64,000 bases of DNA from Candidatus Caccoplasma merdavium (GCA_018715595.1 DVLI01000003.1:1-64000), one strand, 5' to 3'; positions 44,114 through 52,640 are shown, counted from the stretch's first letter. Notes: generated from the sequence alone by a model not told the origin. Translations and numbers: made by a program.

Positions 44114-44996
44114 CGGTAATACGCATTATTTCTTCGTTCCAGTCATAGGCCAGCGGATTGATAACCTCGGTGCGGCAACCGACCTCGCGGGCAAACGTGG
44201 CCGCCTGCCGCGGGTCGAACTCCTGCTGGATAAAGACCACCTCCACCCCGGCACTCCGAGCCGAATCGACCATAGCCCTCAAATATTGGGGCGAAGGTGA
44301 TTTCCCGTCGGGTTCGAGCGCCAGTTGTCGCAAGCCGTACTCGGCGGCCCAATAAGAAAGCGTGGGGTGATACACGGCAAAGGCTTTTCCTTGCAACGGA
44401 AGGAGACGGGCGGCAAGCGTGGAGTCGAGTTGCGCCAATTCCCGGTCGAGGTGCCGATAACGTTCGGCATAAAAGGGTGCACCGGCCGAGTCGACTTCGA
44501 CCAAGGCTTGATACATGGCTGTCACGATATGGCGGGCCAACCGGGGGGAACACCAGATGTGCGGGTCGGGAAAAGCCTCATCGGAAGCATGAGAGTGCCC
44601 CGCTTCGGCGTGATGATGATGTGACCCATAAATCAAAGGGAGCCCCTCGGAAAGGTTCACGACGCGAAGGTCGGGGTTGTTATCGGCCAGCCGGTCGAGC
44701 CAAGTGCGCTCGAAACCCAAATAGCCGCAACTGAAATAGAGACGGCAACGGGAAAGCTCGACCATCGCCGAAGGCGGCAAATCATAGGACTCGGGATTCC
44801 CGCCGTCGGGAACGGCACATACGACATCGACACGACCACCCGACAACTGCTCGGCCCACTTCTGCAACGGAGGTATCGTCACGGCCACCGACAAGCGGGA
44901 AGAGCGCGTGTCGGAGCAACCGCACCACGCGCCGCAAAAAAAGAGACCTGCAAGCAACACACCAAAGAGGGGCCTACGGCAAAAACGAGGGAACAT
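44097..44996 (-). CDS. Zinc-binding ABC transporter substrate-binding lipoprotein (ZnuA-like)
   Basis: 299 residues from MFPRFCRRPLFGV; an ATG at 45023 adds nine residues. The lipobox AWCGC gives a lipoprotein. The cluster A-I family is shown by VAVTIPPLQKWAEQLSGGRVDVVCAVPDGGNPESYDLPPS, the metal-site histidines in HHHHAEAGHSHASDEAFPDPHIWCSPRLA and KAFAVYHPTLSYWAAEYGL, and the last metal Asp/Glu near QQEFDPRQAATFA. The His-rich loop (9 His in 20 residues) indicates zinc. It supplies zinc to the ABC importer on the periplasmic side. Confidence 0.87.
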   Translation of the reverse strand: MFPRFCRRPLFGVLLAGLFFCGAWCGCSDTRSSRLSVAVTIPPLQKWAEQLSGGRVDVVCAVPDGGNPESYDLPPSAMVELSRCRLYFSCGYLGFERTWLDRLADNNPDLRVVNLSEGLPLIYGSHHHHAEAGHSHASDEAFPDPHIWCSPRLARHIVTAMYQALVEVDSAGAPFYAERYRHLDRELAQLDSTLAARLLPLQGKAFAVYHPTLSYWAAEYGLRQLALEPDGKSPSPQYLRAMVDSARSAGVEVVFIQQEFDPRQAATFAREVGCRTEVINPLAYDWNEEIMRITDAFTR

Positions 44997-45015
44997 TCTA
45001 TTTCGGAAATCAATT

Positions 45016-45582
45016 TTAAACATAACGGCCCGCCTCAACGCGATAGACGTCGTGATGCAACCGGTCGCGCACCTCACAGAAAAATGAATCAGGGACGACA
45101 TCGGATCCGGCCGAAGGAGCGGCAAAGAACATCAAATGCAGCGGTAACGGCCGTGCCCCTTCGGAATAAGGGGGCTGGACATACGGTCGCTCCGAAAGCA
45201 CAAAGCCGCAACGGCGGTAAAAGCCTATGCGGCGACGCGACATCTCATCATGGGGCTTTTCCACTTCGAGCACAACCGGCGTGCCCGCCTCAGCGCACAA
45301 GCGTTGCAAGGCAGCCGCTCCATAACCTCCGCCACGCACAGCCGGGTCGACGGCAAAATGCTCGACATAGGCCAAGTCGGGCCACTGCCAACAAGAGATG
45401 AAACCCACCCGCCGGCCGTCGTCGCACAACAGCCGCAAGACAAATACAGAGTCTTCACGCAACATCGCGACAATCTGCTCAAATGGCCGACGTTCATCGG
45501 GCGGAAAAGAATCCAAGTATAGACTTTCGATATAAGAGAGCGACTCTTTATCGGAAGCGGTTACAATTTCCAAGTTCAACAT
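45016..45582 (-). CDS. GNAT N-acetyltransferase
   Basis: 188 residues from MLNLEIVTASDKES. The central DLAYVEHFAVDPAVRGGGYGAAALQRLCAEAGTPVVLEVEKP contains the acetyl-CoA loop (RGGGYG) and IGFYRRCGFVLSERPYVQPPY is the usual C-terminal segment. Substrate unknown. Its stop lies 19 bp before, or overlaps the upstream start of, the zinc-binding lipoprotein gene, so the three genes may form one transcript. A -7 box (45679-45686) lies 96 bases upstream. Confidence 0.85.
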   Translation of the reverse strand: MLNLEIVTASDKESLSYIESLYLDSFPPDERRPFEQIVAMLREDSVFVLRLLCDDGRRVGFISCWQWPDLAYVEHFAVDPAVRGGGYGAAALQRLCAEAGTPVVLEVEKPHDEMSRRRIGFYRRCGFVLSERPYVQPPYSEGARPLPLHLMFFAAPSAGSDVVPDSFFCEVRDRLHHDVYRVEAGRYV

Positions 45583-45678
45583 AGACGTAGGATTAACGTG
45601 CGAAAAAGCCCGTCGACAAAAGGACATTCGCCAAGCGTTCCGGTTCGTCGAGGTGTCTTTTCCGTCGATTTGACGCAA

Positions 45679-45686
45679 CAAAGATA
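45679..45686 (-). promoter_or_regulatory. Promoter -7 box for the GNAT-zinc ABC operon
   Basis: Minus strand TATCTTTG (TAnnTTTG). It lies back to back with the Lrp-family gene's -7 box, 40 bases away. Confidence 0.5.
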
Positions 45687-45726
45687 ATATTTTTATTCGT
45701 TTTTAATGCAATTTGTTTTTTTTCAT

Positions 45727-45734
45727 TATCTTTG
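45727..45734 (+). promoter_or_regulatory. Promoter -7 box for the Lrp-family gene
   Basis: TATCTTTG (TAnnTTTG), 25 bases before the start codon at 45760. The nearest TTTG (45712) is too close to serve as -33. Confidence 0.55.
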
Positions 45735-45759
45735 TCCTGCTAAACATACACATAAAACT

Positions 45760-46335
45760 ATGGGACATCATCAACTGGATAATCTCGATTATAAAATTTT
45801 GAGACTTATCGCATCGAACGCGCGCATTCCGTTCTTGGAAGTGGCTCGTGAATGCAATGTATCGGGAGCAGCCATACACCAACGCGTGCAAAAACTGACC
45901 AATCTCGGCATCATCAAAGGGTCGGAATTTACCCTCGACTCCAACCGAATCGGCTTCGAGACGTGCGCCTACATCGGTGTGTACCTGCAATCTCCGGGTC
46001 AATTCAAAGAGGTCATCGATAAATTGCAACATATTCCCGAAGTCGTAGAATGCCACTATACCACCGGTCAATATGATATGTTCTTGAAAATATACGCCCG
46101 CAACAACAACCACCTGTTGCAAATTATCCACACCAAACTGCAACCGCTGGGGCTGGCGCGTACCGAATCGATTATCTCCTTCAAAGAAGCGTTCCGCCGC
46201 CAACTTCCCATCGAGAATCTTTCTTCCTACGAAAGAGCCGACAATTACAGCGAGCCTATCGAGGAATCGGACAAGACTCCCGATGAAGAACCGGTAAAAA
46301 AGAAAAGAGGCAGAAAAAGCAATGCCGACATGTAA
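45760..46335 (+). CDS. Lrp/AsnC family transcriptional regulator
   Basis: 191 residues, longer than the usual 150-165. The N-terminal winged helix (NLDYKILRLIASNARIPFLEVARECNVSGAAIHQRVQKL) and RAM effector domain (YIGVYLQSPGQFKEVIDKLQHIPEVVECHYTTGQYDMFLKIYARNNNHLLQII) are standard. The last ~40 residues are acidic and then basic, ending PVKKKRGRKSNADM with an AT-hook-like RGRK. The tail could add minor-groove binding. It faces the GNAT/zinc ABC genes across a shared promoter region and may also regulate itself. Confidence 0.93.
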   Translation: MGHHQLDNLDYKILRLIASNARIPFLEVARECNVSGAAIHQRVQKLTNLGIIKGSEFTLDSNRIGFETCAYIGVYLQSPGQFKEVIDKLQHIPEVVECHYTTGQYDMFLKIYARNNNHLLQIIHTKLQPLGLARTESIISFKEAFRRQLPIENLSSYERADNYSEPIEESDKTPDEEPVKKKRGRKSNADM

Positions 46336-46360
46336 GGACGCAACCCTCTCTCGACCCTCC

Positions 46361-46399
46361 AAAAAAATCTCCGGCCAAACAGTGCCGGAGATTTTTTTT
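46361..46399 (+). terminator. Terminator of the Lrp-family gene
   Basis: A 7-bp GC-rich core ATCTCCGGC/GCCGGAGAT flanked by A/T tracts (46361-46375 with 46384-46399), followed by GTTTTC. The flanking A-tract makes it work in both directions. Confidence 0.85.
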
Positions 46400-46611
46400 G
46401 TTTTCCCCCGACGGCCTGTCGCCACCGCCCTTCGCCCCCGATAACAGGCAACCGCACCCGCACACCGGCAAGGGCAAATCACAACGGGCCCAACACACAA
46501 CGCGCCTCGAAAATTCCCAAACGCCAGGGAAGGTGCCAAATTCCACAGTCGAAAAATCAAAACGTATTTTCTAATCCGGAGAAAAATATCTCATGGAGCA
46601 ATACGAATCCG

Positions 46612-46619
46612 TAAATTTG
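46612..46619 (+). promoter_or_regulatory. Promoter -7 box for the EamA transporter
   Basis: TAAATTTG (TAnnTTTG), 20 bases before the ATG; -33 box not clear. Confidence 0.5.
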
Positions 46620-46639
46620 CACTCCCAAAAAATCCGGAA

Positions 46640-47584
46640 ATGACACCTCAGGCCAAAGGCACAATATGCGGCATCATAGCCGCCGTCAGCTACGGCACCA
46701 ATCCGCTCGGAGCCCTCTACCTCTATCGTGTGGGGCTCAATACCGACTCGGTGCTCTTCTACCGCTATACACTGGCGGCACTCTTGCTCATGTTGCTCAT
46801 GAAGGTTCAAAAAATATCGTTTGCCGTCAGCTGGCGGGAATTGTCGATTATCGGCGGACTGGGCATTCTCTTTGCGGCCTCGTCGATCACGCTGTTCAGC
46901 AGTTTCCACTACATGGACGCCGGCGTTGCCTCAACGCTGCTCTTTGTCTACCCCATCATGGTGGCACTCATCATGGCGCTATTTTTCCATGAAAAAATCA
47001 CCCTGTCGACCACCCTCTCCATCATATTGGCTCTAAGCGGCATCGCCATGCTCTACCAGGGCGACGGCAACGAAGTGCTCAGTACCGTGGGCATCGTACT
47101 GGTCATGGCCTCGTCTCTCTCCTACGCCCTATACATCATCGTCGTCAACCGCTCGGGACTGCGCATGTCGTCGATAAAACTCACCTTCTATGTGCTGCTC
47201 TTCTGCATTCTCACCATCGTCTTGCACTCCCTGACCGGCGAGAGCCACCATTTGCAGCCGCTTACCACCCCCTATATGTGGTTCTTCGCCTGCCTGTTGG
47301 CCATTCTCCCCACGGTCGTCTCCCTGGTCACCATGTCGGTGGCCGTGCGCATCATCGGGTCGACCCCCACCGCCATACTGGGAGCCCTCGAACCGCTCAC
47401 GGCAGTAGCCATCGGAGTGACCCTCTTCGATGAACCGTTCACGGCGCGACTGGCTTGGGGAATCCTGCTCATACTCTCGGGAGTAATCCTCATCATCATG
47501 GGCAAGTCGCTGGGAGTGCGACAGCTGCGCCTTCTTATCGGTCGGATACGGCAATTTCTCACATCGGCCTTCGGCCCGAAATAA
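46640..47584 (+). CDS. EamA-family drug/metabolite transporter
   Basis: 314 residues with ten predicted transmembrane helices in two EamA halves. Typical segments: IIAAVSYGTNPLGALYLYRVGLNTDSVLFYRYTLAALLL, FHYMDAGVASTLLFVYPIMVALIMALFFHEK in the first half, and STPTAILGALEPLTAVAIGVTLFDEP in the second. Members export amino acids or other metabolites or import them; the substrate here is unknown. Monocistronic with its own -7 box. Confidence 0.9.
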   Translation: MTPQAKGTICGIIAAVSYGTNPLGALYLYRVGLNTDSVLFYRYTLAALLLMLLMKVQKISFAVSWRELSIIGGLGILFAASSITLFSSFHYMDAGVASTLLFVYPIMVALIMALFFHEKITLSTTLSIILALSGIAMLYQGDGNEVLSTVGIVLVMASSLSYALYIIVVNRSGLRMSSIKLTFYVLLFCILTIVLHSLTGESHHLQPLTTPYMWFFACLLAILPTVVSLVTMSVAVRIIGSTPTAILGALEPLTAVAIGVTLFDEPFTARLAWGILLILSGVILIIMGKSLGVRQLRLLIGRIRQFLTSAFGPK

Positions 47585-47684
47585 CCCCGCCATCACCCGA
47601 CGGCACGGCGGAGAACCGCGACGGACATTCATGTGAAAAAGTAAGAAACAAACGTTGCACAATCTCAAACAAATAGCCCCGGCA

Positions 47685-47716
47685 TTTCTCGGTTTCGGCT
47701 TTTATAATTACCTTTG
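47685..47716 (+). promoter_or_regulatory. Promoter for trpS
   Basis: TTTC (47685-47688, one mismatch to TTTG), 20-base spacer, TACCTTTG (47709-47716), 43 bases before the start. Confidence 0.65.
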
Positions 47717-47759
47717 TCTCGAAAACCAGACAAAACAATAACAAAAAAACAGACCCTAT

Positions 47760-48752
47760 ATGAGAGAAATCGTCGTCAGCGGAATCCGCTCGACCGGGAA
47801 CCTGCACCTGGGCAACTATTACGGCGCACTGCGCAACTTTGTGAAAATGCAACACGAGAACGACTGCTTCTTCTTCATCGCCGACCTGCACTCCCTTACC
47901 ACACACCCCGACCCCAAAATGTTGTCGGTAAACGTAAAAAGCATACTGGCCGAATACCTGGCTGCCGGGCTCGACCCCGAAGCCTGTTCGCTCTTCATAC
48001 AAAGCGACGTTCCCGAAGTCTCGGAACTCTACCTGCTGCTCAACATGCATGCCTACATCGGCGAGCTCGAACGCACCGCCTCGTTCAAAGACAAGGTGCG
48101 CAAACAGCCCGAGAACGTAAACGCCGGCTTGCTCACCTACCCCACCCTCATGGCAGCCGACATCATCATACACAAGGCCACCAAGGTGCCTGTGGGCAAG
48201 GACCAGGAACAACACCTCGAAATGACGCGTCGTTTCGCCCGTCGCTTCAACACGATATACGGCGTGGAATATTTTCCCGAACCGACCAGCTACAACTTCG
48301 GCGAAGAGTCGGTCAAAATCCCGGGTCTTGACGGCAGCGGCAAGATGGGCAAGTCCGAGGGTAACTGCATCTACCTTATCGACGACGAGAAGACCTTGCG
48401 CAAAAAGGTGATGCGCGCCGTGACCGACGAAGGCCCCCAAACGCCCAACGCTCCCAAATCGGAACCGGTAGAAAACCTCTTTACCATCATGAAAATCGTC
48501 TCATCGCCCGACACGCTCGCCTATTTCGAGGAGAAATACAACAACTGCGAGATACGCTACGGCGACATGAAGAAACAACTGGCCGAGGACATTCTCAAAG
48601 TGACCACCCCCATCAGAGAACGCATTGCCGAAATCAAGAGCAACGATGCCTACCTGCGGAAGGTCATTGCGCAAGGCGCCGAAAAAGCCCGCGAAAGCGC
48701 CTCGAAAACCATCGCCGAGGTAAAAGAAATCATGGGAATCCACTACTTCTAA
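47760..48752 (+). CDS. trpS: Tryptophanyl-tRNA synthetase
   Basis: 330 residues, normal length. Class I motifs: GNLHLGNY (13-20, HIGH equivalent) and KMGKS (195-199, KMSKS equivalent with Gly). TrpRS-specific segments include DLHSLTTHPDP, ASFKDKV, LLTYPTLMAADIIIHKATKVPVGKDQEQHLEM. It charges tRNA(Trp). No leader peptide or T-box-like element is seen in the 175 bases upstream. Confidence 0.97.
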   Translation: MREIVVSGIRSTGNLHLGNYYGALRNFVKMQHENDCFFFIADLHSLTTHPDPKMLSVNVKSILAEYLAAGLDPEACSLFIQSDVPEVSELYLLLNMHAYIGELERTASFKDKVRKQPENVNAGLLTYPTLMAADIIIHKATKVPVGKDQEQHLEMTRRFARRFNTIYGVEYFPEPTSYNFGEESVKIPGLDGSGKMGKSEGNCIYLIDDEKTLRKKVMRAVTDEGPQTPNAPKSEPVENLFTIMKIVSSPDTLAYFEEKYNNCEIRYGDMKKQLAEDILKVTTPIRERIAEIKSNDAYLRKVIAQGAEKARESASKTIAEVKEIMGIHYF

Positions 48753-48831
48753 AATGTATGCCGTTCGGGCGGTCCCGGGACAAATGACCCGAGACCACCC
48801 GCGCTGTTTTCTCACACTTGCCACTACCGCC

Positions 48832-49725
48832 ATGTCGCACGACCATCATCATCACCATCATGCGCCCGAGCACCTGAACAGGGCCTTTCTTTGGGGCATC
48901 GGGCTGAACATAGCCTTTGTCATTGCCGAAGCGGTTGCCGGATTTGTATTCGGCTCGCTGGGGTTGCTCTCCGATGCCGGTCACAACCTGAGCGACGTCA
49001 TCAGCCTCGTGCTGGCACTTGTCGCCTTCCGCCTCGCACAAGTGAAACCCTCGCACCTCTACACCTACGGCTATAAAAAGAGTACCGTGCTGGTGTCACT
49101 GCTCAATGCCATCATCTTGCTGGTGGCCGTGGGATTCATCATCGCCGAATGTGTCGAGAAACTCCGCCACCCGCAACCGCTCGAAGGAAGTGCCATTGCC
49201 TGGATAGCCGGTATCGGGATTGTCGTCAACGGCCTCACGGCATGGCTGTTTTTCAAAGACCGTGCCCACGACCTCAACGTGAAAGGGGCATTCCTGCACA
49301 TGGCTGCCGATACGCTGGTGAGCATCGGCGTACTCGTCTCGGGAGTCATCATCGCGCACACAGGGTGGTATATCATCGACCCCATCATAGGCCTGATAGT
49401 GGCCTTCATCATTCTGCTTTCGACATGGGATTTGCTGCACGACAGCATTAGGCTCTCGCTCGATGGAGTCCCCGCAGGCATCGACAGCGAAGAGATAGCC
49501 CGACTCCTGCTCAGCGACCCGCGTGTCGTCGAGGTGCACCACCTGCACATCTGGGCCATCAGCACGACACAAAACGCCCTGACGGCCCATATCGTCGTCG
49601 ACTCGTTCGACGACACAGAATCACTGAAACACGACCTGAGACACCTCCTGCAAGAAAAAAACATACAACACGCCACATTCGAGCTCGAACGTCCCGGCGA
49701 GCATTGCCACGCCGACTGTTGCTAA
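48832..49725 (+). CDS. Cation diffusion facilitator zinc exporter (CzcD/ZitB-like)
   Basis: 297 residues from MSHDHHHHHHAPEH, chosen over open upstream frame because this His-rich cytoplasmic tail is typical. Six TM helices; metal-site motifs SDAGHNLSD in TM2 and HMAADTLVS in TM5 (His/Asp pairs). The C-terminal cytoplasmic domain (EVHHLHIWAISTTQNALTAHIVVD) dimerises, and the end HCHADCC may bind metal. It exchanges Zn2+ for protons to export zinc. The zinc ABC genes lie 4 kb away, but under separate control. Confidence 0.92.
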   Translation: MSHDHHHHHHAPEHLNRAFLWGIGLNIAFVIAEAVAGFVFGSLGLLSDAGHNLSDVISLVLALVAFRLAQVKPSHLYTYGYKKSTVLVSLLNAIILLVAVGFIIAECVEKLRHPQPLEGSAIAWIAGIGIVVNGLTAWLFFKDRAHDLNVKGAFLHMAADTLVSIGVLVSGVIIAHTGWYIIDPIIGLIVAFIILLSTWDLLHDSIRLSLDGVPAGIDSEEIARLLLSDPRVVEVHHLHIWAISTTQNALTAHIVVDSFDDTESLKHDLRHLLQEKNIQHATFELERPGEHCHADCC

Positions 49726-49744
49726 AAACGGAACTTAATAAAGC

Positions 49745-49785
49745 AGGAAAGGGGCCAAACAACTTTGTTTGGTCCCTTTCCTCAA
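49745..49785. terminator. Hairpin between convergent CDF and BACON genes
   Basis: AGGAAAGGGGCCAAAC (49745-49760) pairs with GTTTGGTCCCTTTCCT (49766-49781), one G-U pair. The minus strand continues GCTTTATT; the plus strand has no T-run, so its role is more likely for the minus-strand operon, with possible function in both directions. Confidence 0.7.
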
Positions 49786-49844
49786 TGAGGAATCATTTTA
49801 CAACATCCTCTTCAAAAGATATTTAATATGATCAGTATGTATCT

Positions 49845-50978
49845 CTAATATATGGGAACATTTTCAAAATAGATTCGCGGGTCGGTCAAAGAGTCGGGAT
49901 ACAAATCATAAGGCCATATACCCAAAATCACAGTCAGTTTATCGGCAGAAGCATTGAAATTTTTGACAACCACCGTTCCCTGACATTTTACCCTCTCGGG
50001 GAATGTAGAGGTCAGTACATAATTCTGGTTTTGAGAGACTCCGTTAAATGTATAATTTGAAGTTACATAATTGGTGTAATCATCATCCGTAATAACGGTT
50101 CGATATCCGCCCATTATGAGAGAATTGCTATTTGTCGTATATATTCTGAAATCATTAATCGCGCCCAACGAAACATTTCTCAACGTATAAGTAAGTGTTA
50201 CGGAAGAACCACTGCGCTTGCAACTCACAATCTCAGCTTCTATGCGACTATCCCCCGAAGACACACTTGCCGAGCTATAATCTTCTCTTGTTCCATCTTC
50301 TTCATCGTCCGGTTCAGCGGTTTCATCGCCCTCATTACCCGACGACGTATTTTTATAAGACACAAACACTTGCACCGATTGTGACCCACCGGCGGCCTCG
50401 ACATTAAAAGAGGTATTGACATCTTTCGTGATTTTCGAACGGTCTATCATCACTTTCACCGTACTTGATTTACCTACACTTGTAGACCCCACAGAAGGAG
50501 AAACACTAAGCCAATCGACCGTAATGTTCGTTATCTGCCATGAAATGGGCGAATTTCCGATATTGTTTATCACCAAATCCCGCTCGTTATAAGTTGTACC
50601 AAACTGTAACGATTTCGTCGAAAGCGATACATCGGAAACAGATTTCTCGGACGTGAGTTGCATGTCACATATCACACTCTCTCCGGAAATGACCGATACT
50701 TGCCGGCTATTCTCGATATAGCCCGAAGCCGTTACCGACAGACGATATTGGCCCGGTTCAAGCTCGACAAACTCATAGCTACCATCGCGCCCCGTTACGG
50801 CAGTAATGTTCCCGGGTGATAGCATCACCTGCGCTCCACTAATTGCAGCTTTCGTATCGGCAGATGAAATTTTTCCATACACGCCTCCGAATACATTATA
50901 TTCTTCTTCTTTATCACAGGCAGTTGTGATAAACAACACCGATAAAAAGAGGCTCAGCAGCCTCATTGTTTTTTTCAT
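49845..50978 (-). CDS. Lipoprotein with CarboxypepD_reg-like and BACON domains
   Basis: 377 residues from MKKTMRLLSLFLSVLFITTAC; lipobox ITTAC. Domains: a carboxypeptidase regulatory-like fold (~33-105: FGGVYGKISSADTKAAISGAQVMLSPGNITAVTGRDGSYEF, LEPGQYRLSVTASGY), then a BACON-like beta domain (~115-205: LQFGTTYNERDLVINNIGNSPISWQITN, DWLSVSPSVGSTSVG), an acidic linker and a C-terminal beta domain. BACON domains bind carbohydrate or mucin-like ligands in Bacteroidetes surface proteins. AT-richer codon use than the surrounding genome. Last gene of the three-gene operon. Confidence 0.8.
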   Translation of the reverse strand: MKKTMRLLSLFLSVLFITTACDKEEEYNVFGGVYGKISSADTKAAISGAQVMLSPGNITAVTGRDGSYEFVELEPGQYRLSVTASGYIENSRQVSVISGESVICDMQLTSEKSVSDVSLSTKSLQFGTTYNERDLVINNIGNSPISWQITNITVDWLSVSPSVGSTSVGKSSTVKVMIDRSKITKDVNTSFNVEAAGGSQSVQVFVSYKNTSSGNEGDETAEPDDEEDGTREDYSSASVSSGDSRIEAEIVSCKRSGSSVTLTYTLRNVSLGAINDFRIYTTNSNSLIMGGYRTVITDDDYTNYVTSNYTFNGVSQNQNYVLTSTFPERVKCQGTVVVKNFNASADKLTVILGIWPYDLYPDSLTDPRIYFENVPIY

Positions 50979-50988
50979 ATTCAATAAT

Positions 50989-51888
50989 TTAAAATGTTAA
51001 ACTAAATTCCATCGCCAAGGTTTTTCCTTCATACAATGCGGGAGAGATATTATATGAACAATTCAAAGCATCGCGGCCTTTCGACTTGACAACCACGCGA
51101 CGCGCACCCGGCGATACTATGGCGTCGACAAGATTGTAGACATACAATGCCCCAACAGCTCCGATGCACACGTTTCTTGCCGTGGAAAAGCGGTCGACAC
51201 GTCTGATATAATCGCGTCGTTGTGCCACATCATGTGTTTCGTTCACCCTGCGTCGATAGTCAGCCCGCATATTCTCTGTGGCTACGATACCGCCAACCAA
51301 GAGTGCCGCTCCGCCCAGAATCATTCCGCCTTTGAGTTTCTGTCCCTTTGAGAATTGTCCCCAACCGGGAATGATAAGAGATTTCCACATTGCCCTTGCG
51401 CCGTAATTTGTGGTAAGCGACAGATTGTCAAACAACGGAGGGACATCCGATGCCGATACGGCATATAACCTCGACAGTACATAATTCCCTGCTCTATCCA
51501 TCTCCCAAAACTCATCTACGACTTCTACATAAAGTTTTGAGACTTCACTCTGCAAATGAAGATTTGTCGTACTGTTATAGTCTACCTGCTCATGTAATTT
51601 ACCATTTACCCATTCTTGTGATACGGACTGTTTGGATACTCCGTCGGACATAGCCAAAATGCCGTTTTTCAAGCCGGAATCGGACACCAATTCAAACAAG
51701 CATTTTTCACGAGCCTCATCTAGTGTCGGAGCGATAGCTGTATGTATCTCGTACTTGAATGTGGCGTTTGTAGGAGTCGGGAGCTTTTGGAACCATTTTG
51801 GGCGATATGGGTCGGACGAGACATTCTGAGAAACCAATATCTCCGACGATACCGAGAGTATCATCAAGAGCAATATGACTATTCTCAT
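50989..51888 (-). CDS. Envelope protein with LPP20-like domain and C-terminal membrane hairpins
   Basis: 299 residues with a signal sequence (MRIVILLLMILSVSSEILVSQ). Residues ~30-155 read like an LPP20-type domain (RPKWFQKLPTPTNATFKYEIHTAIAPTLDEAREKCLFEL). Residues ~160-205 have MWKSLIIPGWGQFSKGQKLKGGMILGGAALLVGGIVATEN, a DUF5683-like hydrophobic segment found in Bacteroidetes envelope proteins, and a second hydrophobic patch (NVCIGAVGALYVYNLVDAIV) follows. The C-terminus is a beta-rich tail ending TLAMEFSLTF. It overlaps no neighbour but lies 3 bp and 10 bp from them, so the operon is tight. Function unknown. Confidence 0.7.
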   Translation of the reverse strand: MRIVILLLMILSVSSEILVSQNVSSDPYRPKWFQKLPTPTNATFKYEIHTAIAPTLDEAREKCLFELVSDSGLKNGILAMSDGVSKQSVSQEWVNGKLHEQVDYNSTTNLHLQSEVSKLYVEVVDEFWEMDRAGNYVLSRLYAVSASDVPPLFDNLSLTTNYGARAMWKSLIIPGWGQFSKGQKLKGGMILGGAALLVGGIVATENMRADYRRRVNETHDVAQRRDYIRRVDRFSTARNVCIGAVGALYVYNLVDAIVSPGARRVVVKSKGRDALNCSYNISPALYEGKTLAMEFSLTF

Positions 51889-51891
51889 ACG

Positions 51892-52524
51892 TTATTTAAG
51901 GTTGTTTTCTTTTTTGTACCGTTCAAGTCCCTCTGACATTTTCTGCATGAAACGCTCTCTATCATATTCCAATTCAATAACACCATCACGACTCAACTCA
52001 TTTTTCAATTTGTCAGAAAACTCGTTCGTCGTATTTCTCATTTCTATGCAAACATAGACTTGCACGCTACCATCAGACAAATCATATATCGAGGTTTCTA
52101 TTACCCTCGTGTTTGAAATTTCCTGGGCTACATATTGTGTCATTATGGACTCTCCAAGCGTTCCCGCCGTACTTTTTATATTTCGGGCAGCATTTTGGGC
52201 ATAATCCTGGGCTGCTCCCTCTACTGCCACTTTAATCATGGAAGCCATGCGATTTCGTGCATCCCGCTCGGCTTCGGACAAAGCAACTTTTTCAACATAA
52301 GAAGTGGCCGTTCCGTAAGCCCGCAGATTTTCCGACTCGGCATTTGCCAAGGCTATGCACGGTTCTACGGTACGAAGTGTCCTCGATGGGCGCTGTTGTT
52401 GTTGCTGTTGCTGCCTTTTCCATTCTTGATACTCATAATCGTTATAGGCACTTTTTTGAGAACTTCCACACCCAATCATCGTTGGAGCGAGAAGCAGTAG
52501 AAATAAAATTTGATTTGCTTTCAT
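51892..52524 (-). CDS. LPP20-like lipoprotein
   Basis: 210 residues; lipobox MIGC (MKANQILFLLLLAPTMIGC). A Gln-rich linker (eight Q in a row) precedes an LPP20-like domain: NLRAYGTATSYVEKVALSEAERDARNRMASMIKVAVEGAAQDYAQ, IMTQYVAQEISNTRVIETSIYDLSDGSVQVYVCIEM. The helix-strand order and alternating A-E-x-x-A-x-x-x-M pattern match the family of H. pylori Lpp20 and related outer membrane lipoproteins. First gene of the operon, 85 bases after a consensus promoter. Confidence 0.72.
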   Translation of the reverse strand: MKANQILFLLLLAPTMIGCGSSQKSAYNDYEYQEWKRQQQQQQQRPSRTLRTVEPCIALANAESENLRAYGTATSYVEKVALSEAERDARNRMASMIKVAVEGAAQDYAQNAARNIKSTAGTLGESIMTQYVAQEISNTRVIETSIYDLSDGSVQVYVCIEMRNTTNEFSDKLKNELSRDGVIELEYDRERFMQKMSEGLERYKKENNLK

Positions 52525-52609
52525 TTGGACATATATTAAAAAATTATTTTTCATGATCGAGTCCTTTCAAATCAGGTTGAAAAACCTGTTCAATAAAACA
52601 ACTGTCTTG

Positions 52610-52640
52610 CAAAGATATAAATAATATAGGGCCGTGCAAA
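52610..52640 (-). promoter_or_regulatory. Consensus promoter of the LPP20-like operon
   Basis: Minus strand TTTG (52640-52637), 19-base spacer, TATCTTTG (52617-52610). Both boxes match. A small 6-bp hairpin (52573-52588) lies in the leader. Confidence 0.8.

Larger units (their letters stand above)
46336..46639. other. 304-bp intergenic region
   Basis: Contains the terminator of the Lrp-family gene (46361-46399) and a -7 box TAAATTTG (46612-46619) before the EamA transporter. The middle (46400-46600) shows no ORF of coding character, repeat or RNA-like structure that I can support. Confidence 0.6.

Noticed and set aside
48832-48870. His-rich start of the CDF protein as a leader or artefact tag
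   Set aside because: A cytosolic His-rich N-terminus is normal for zinc exporters of this family.
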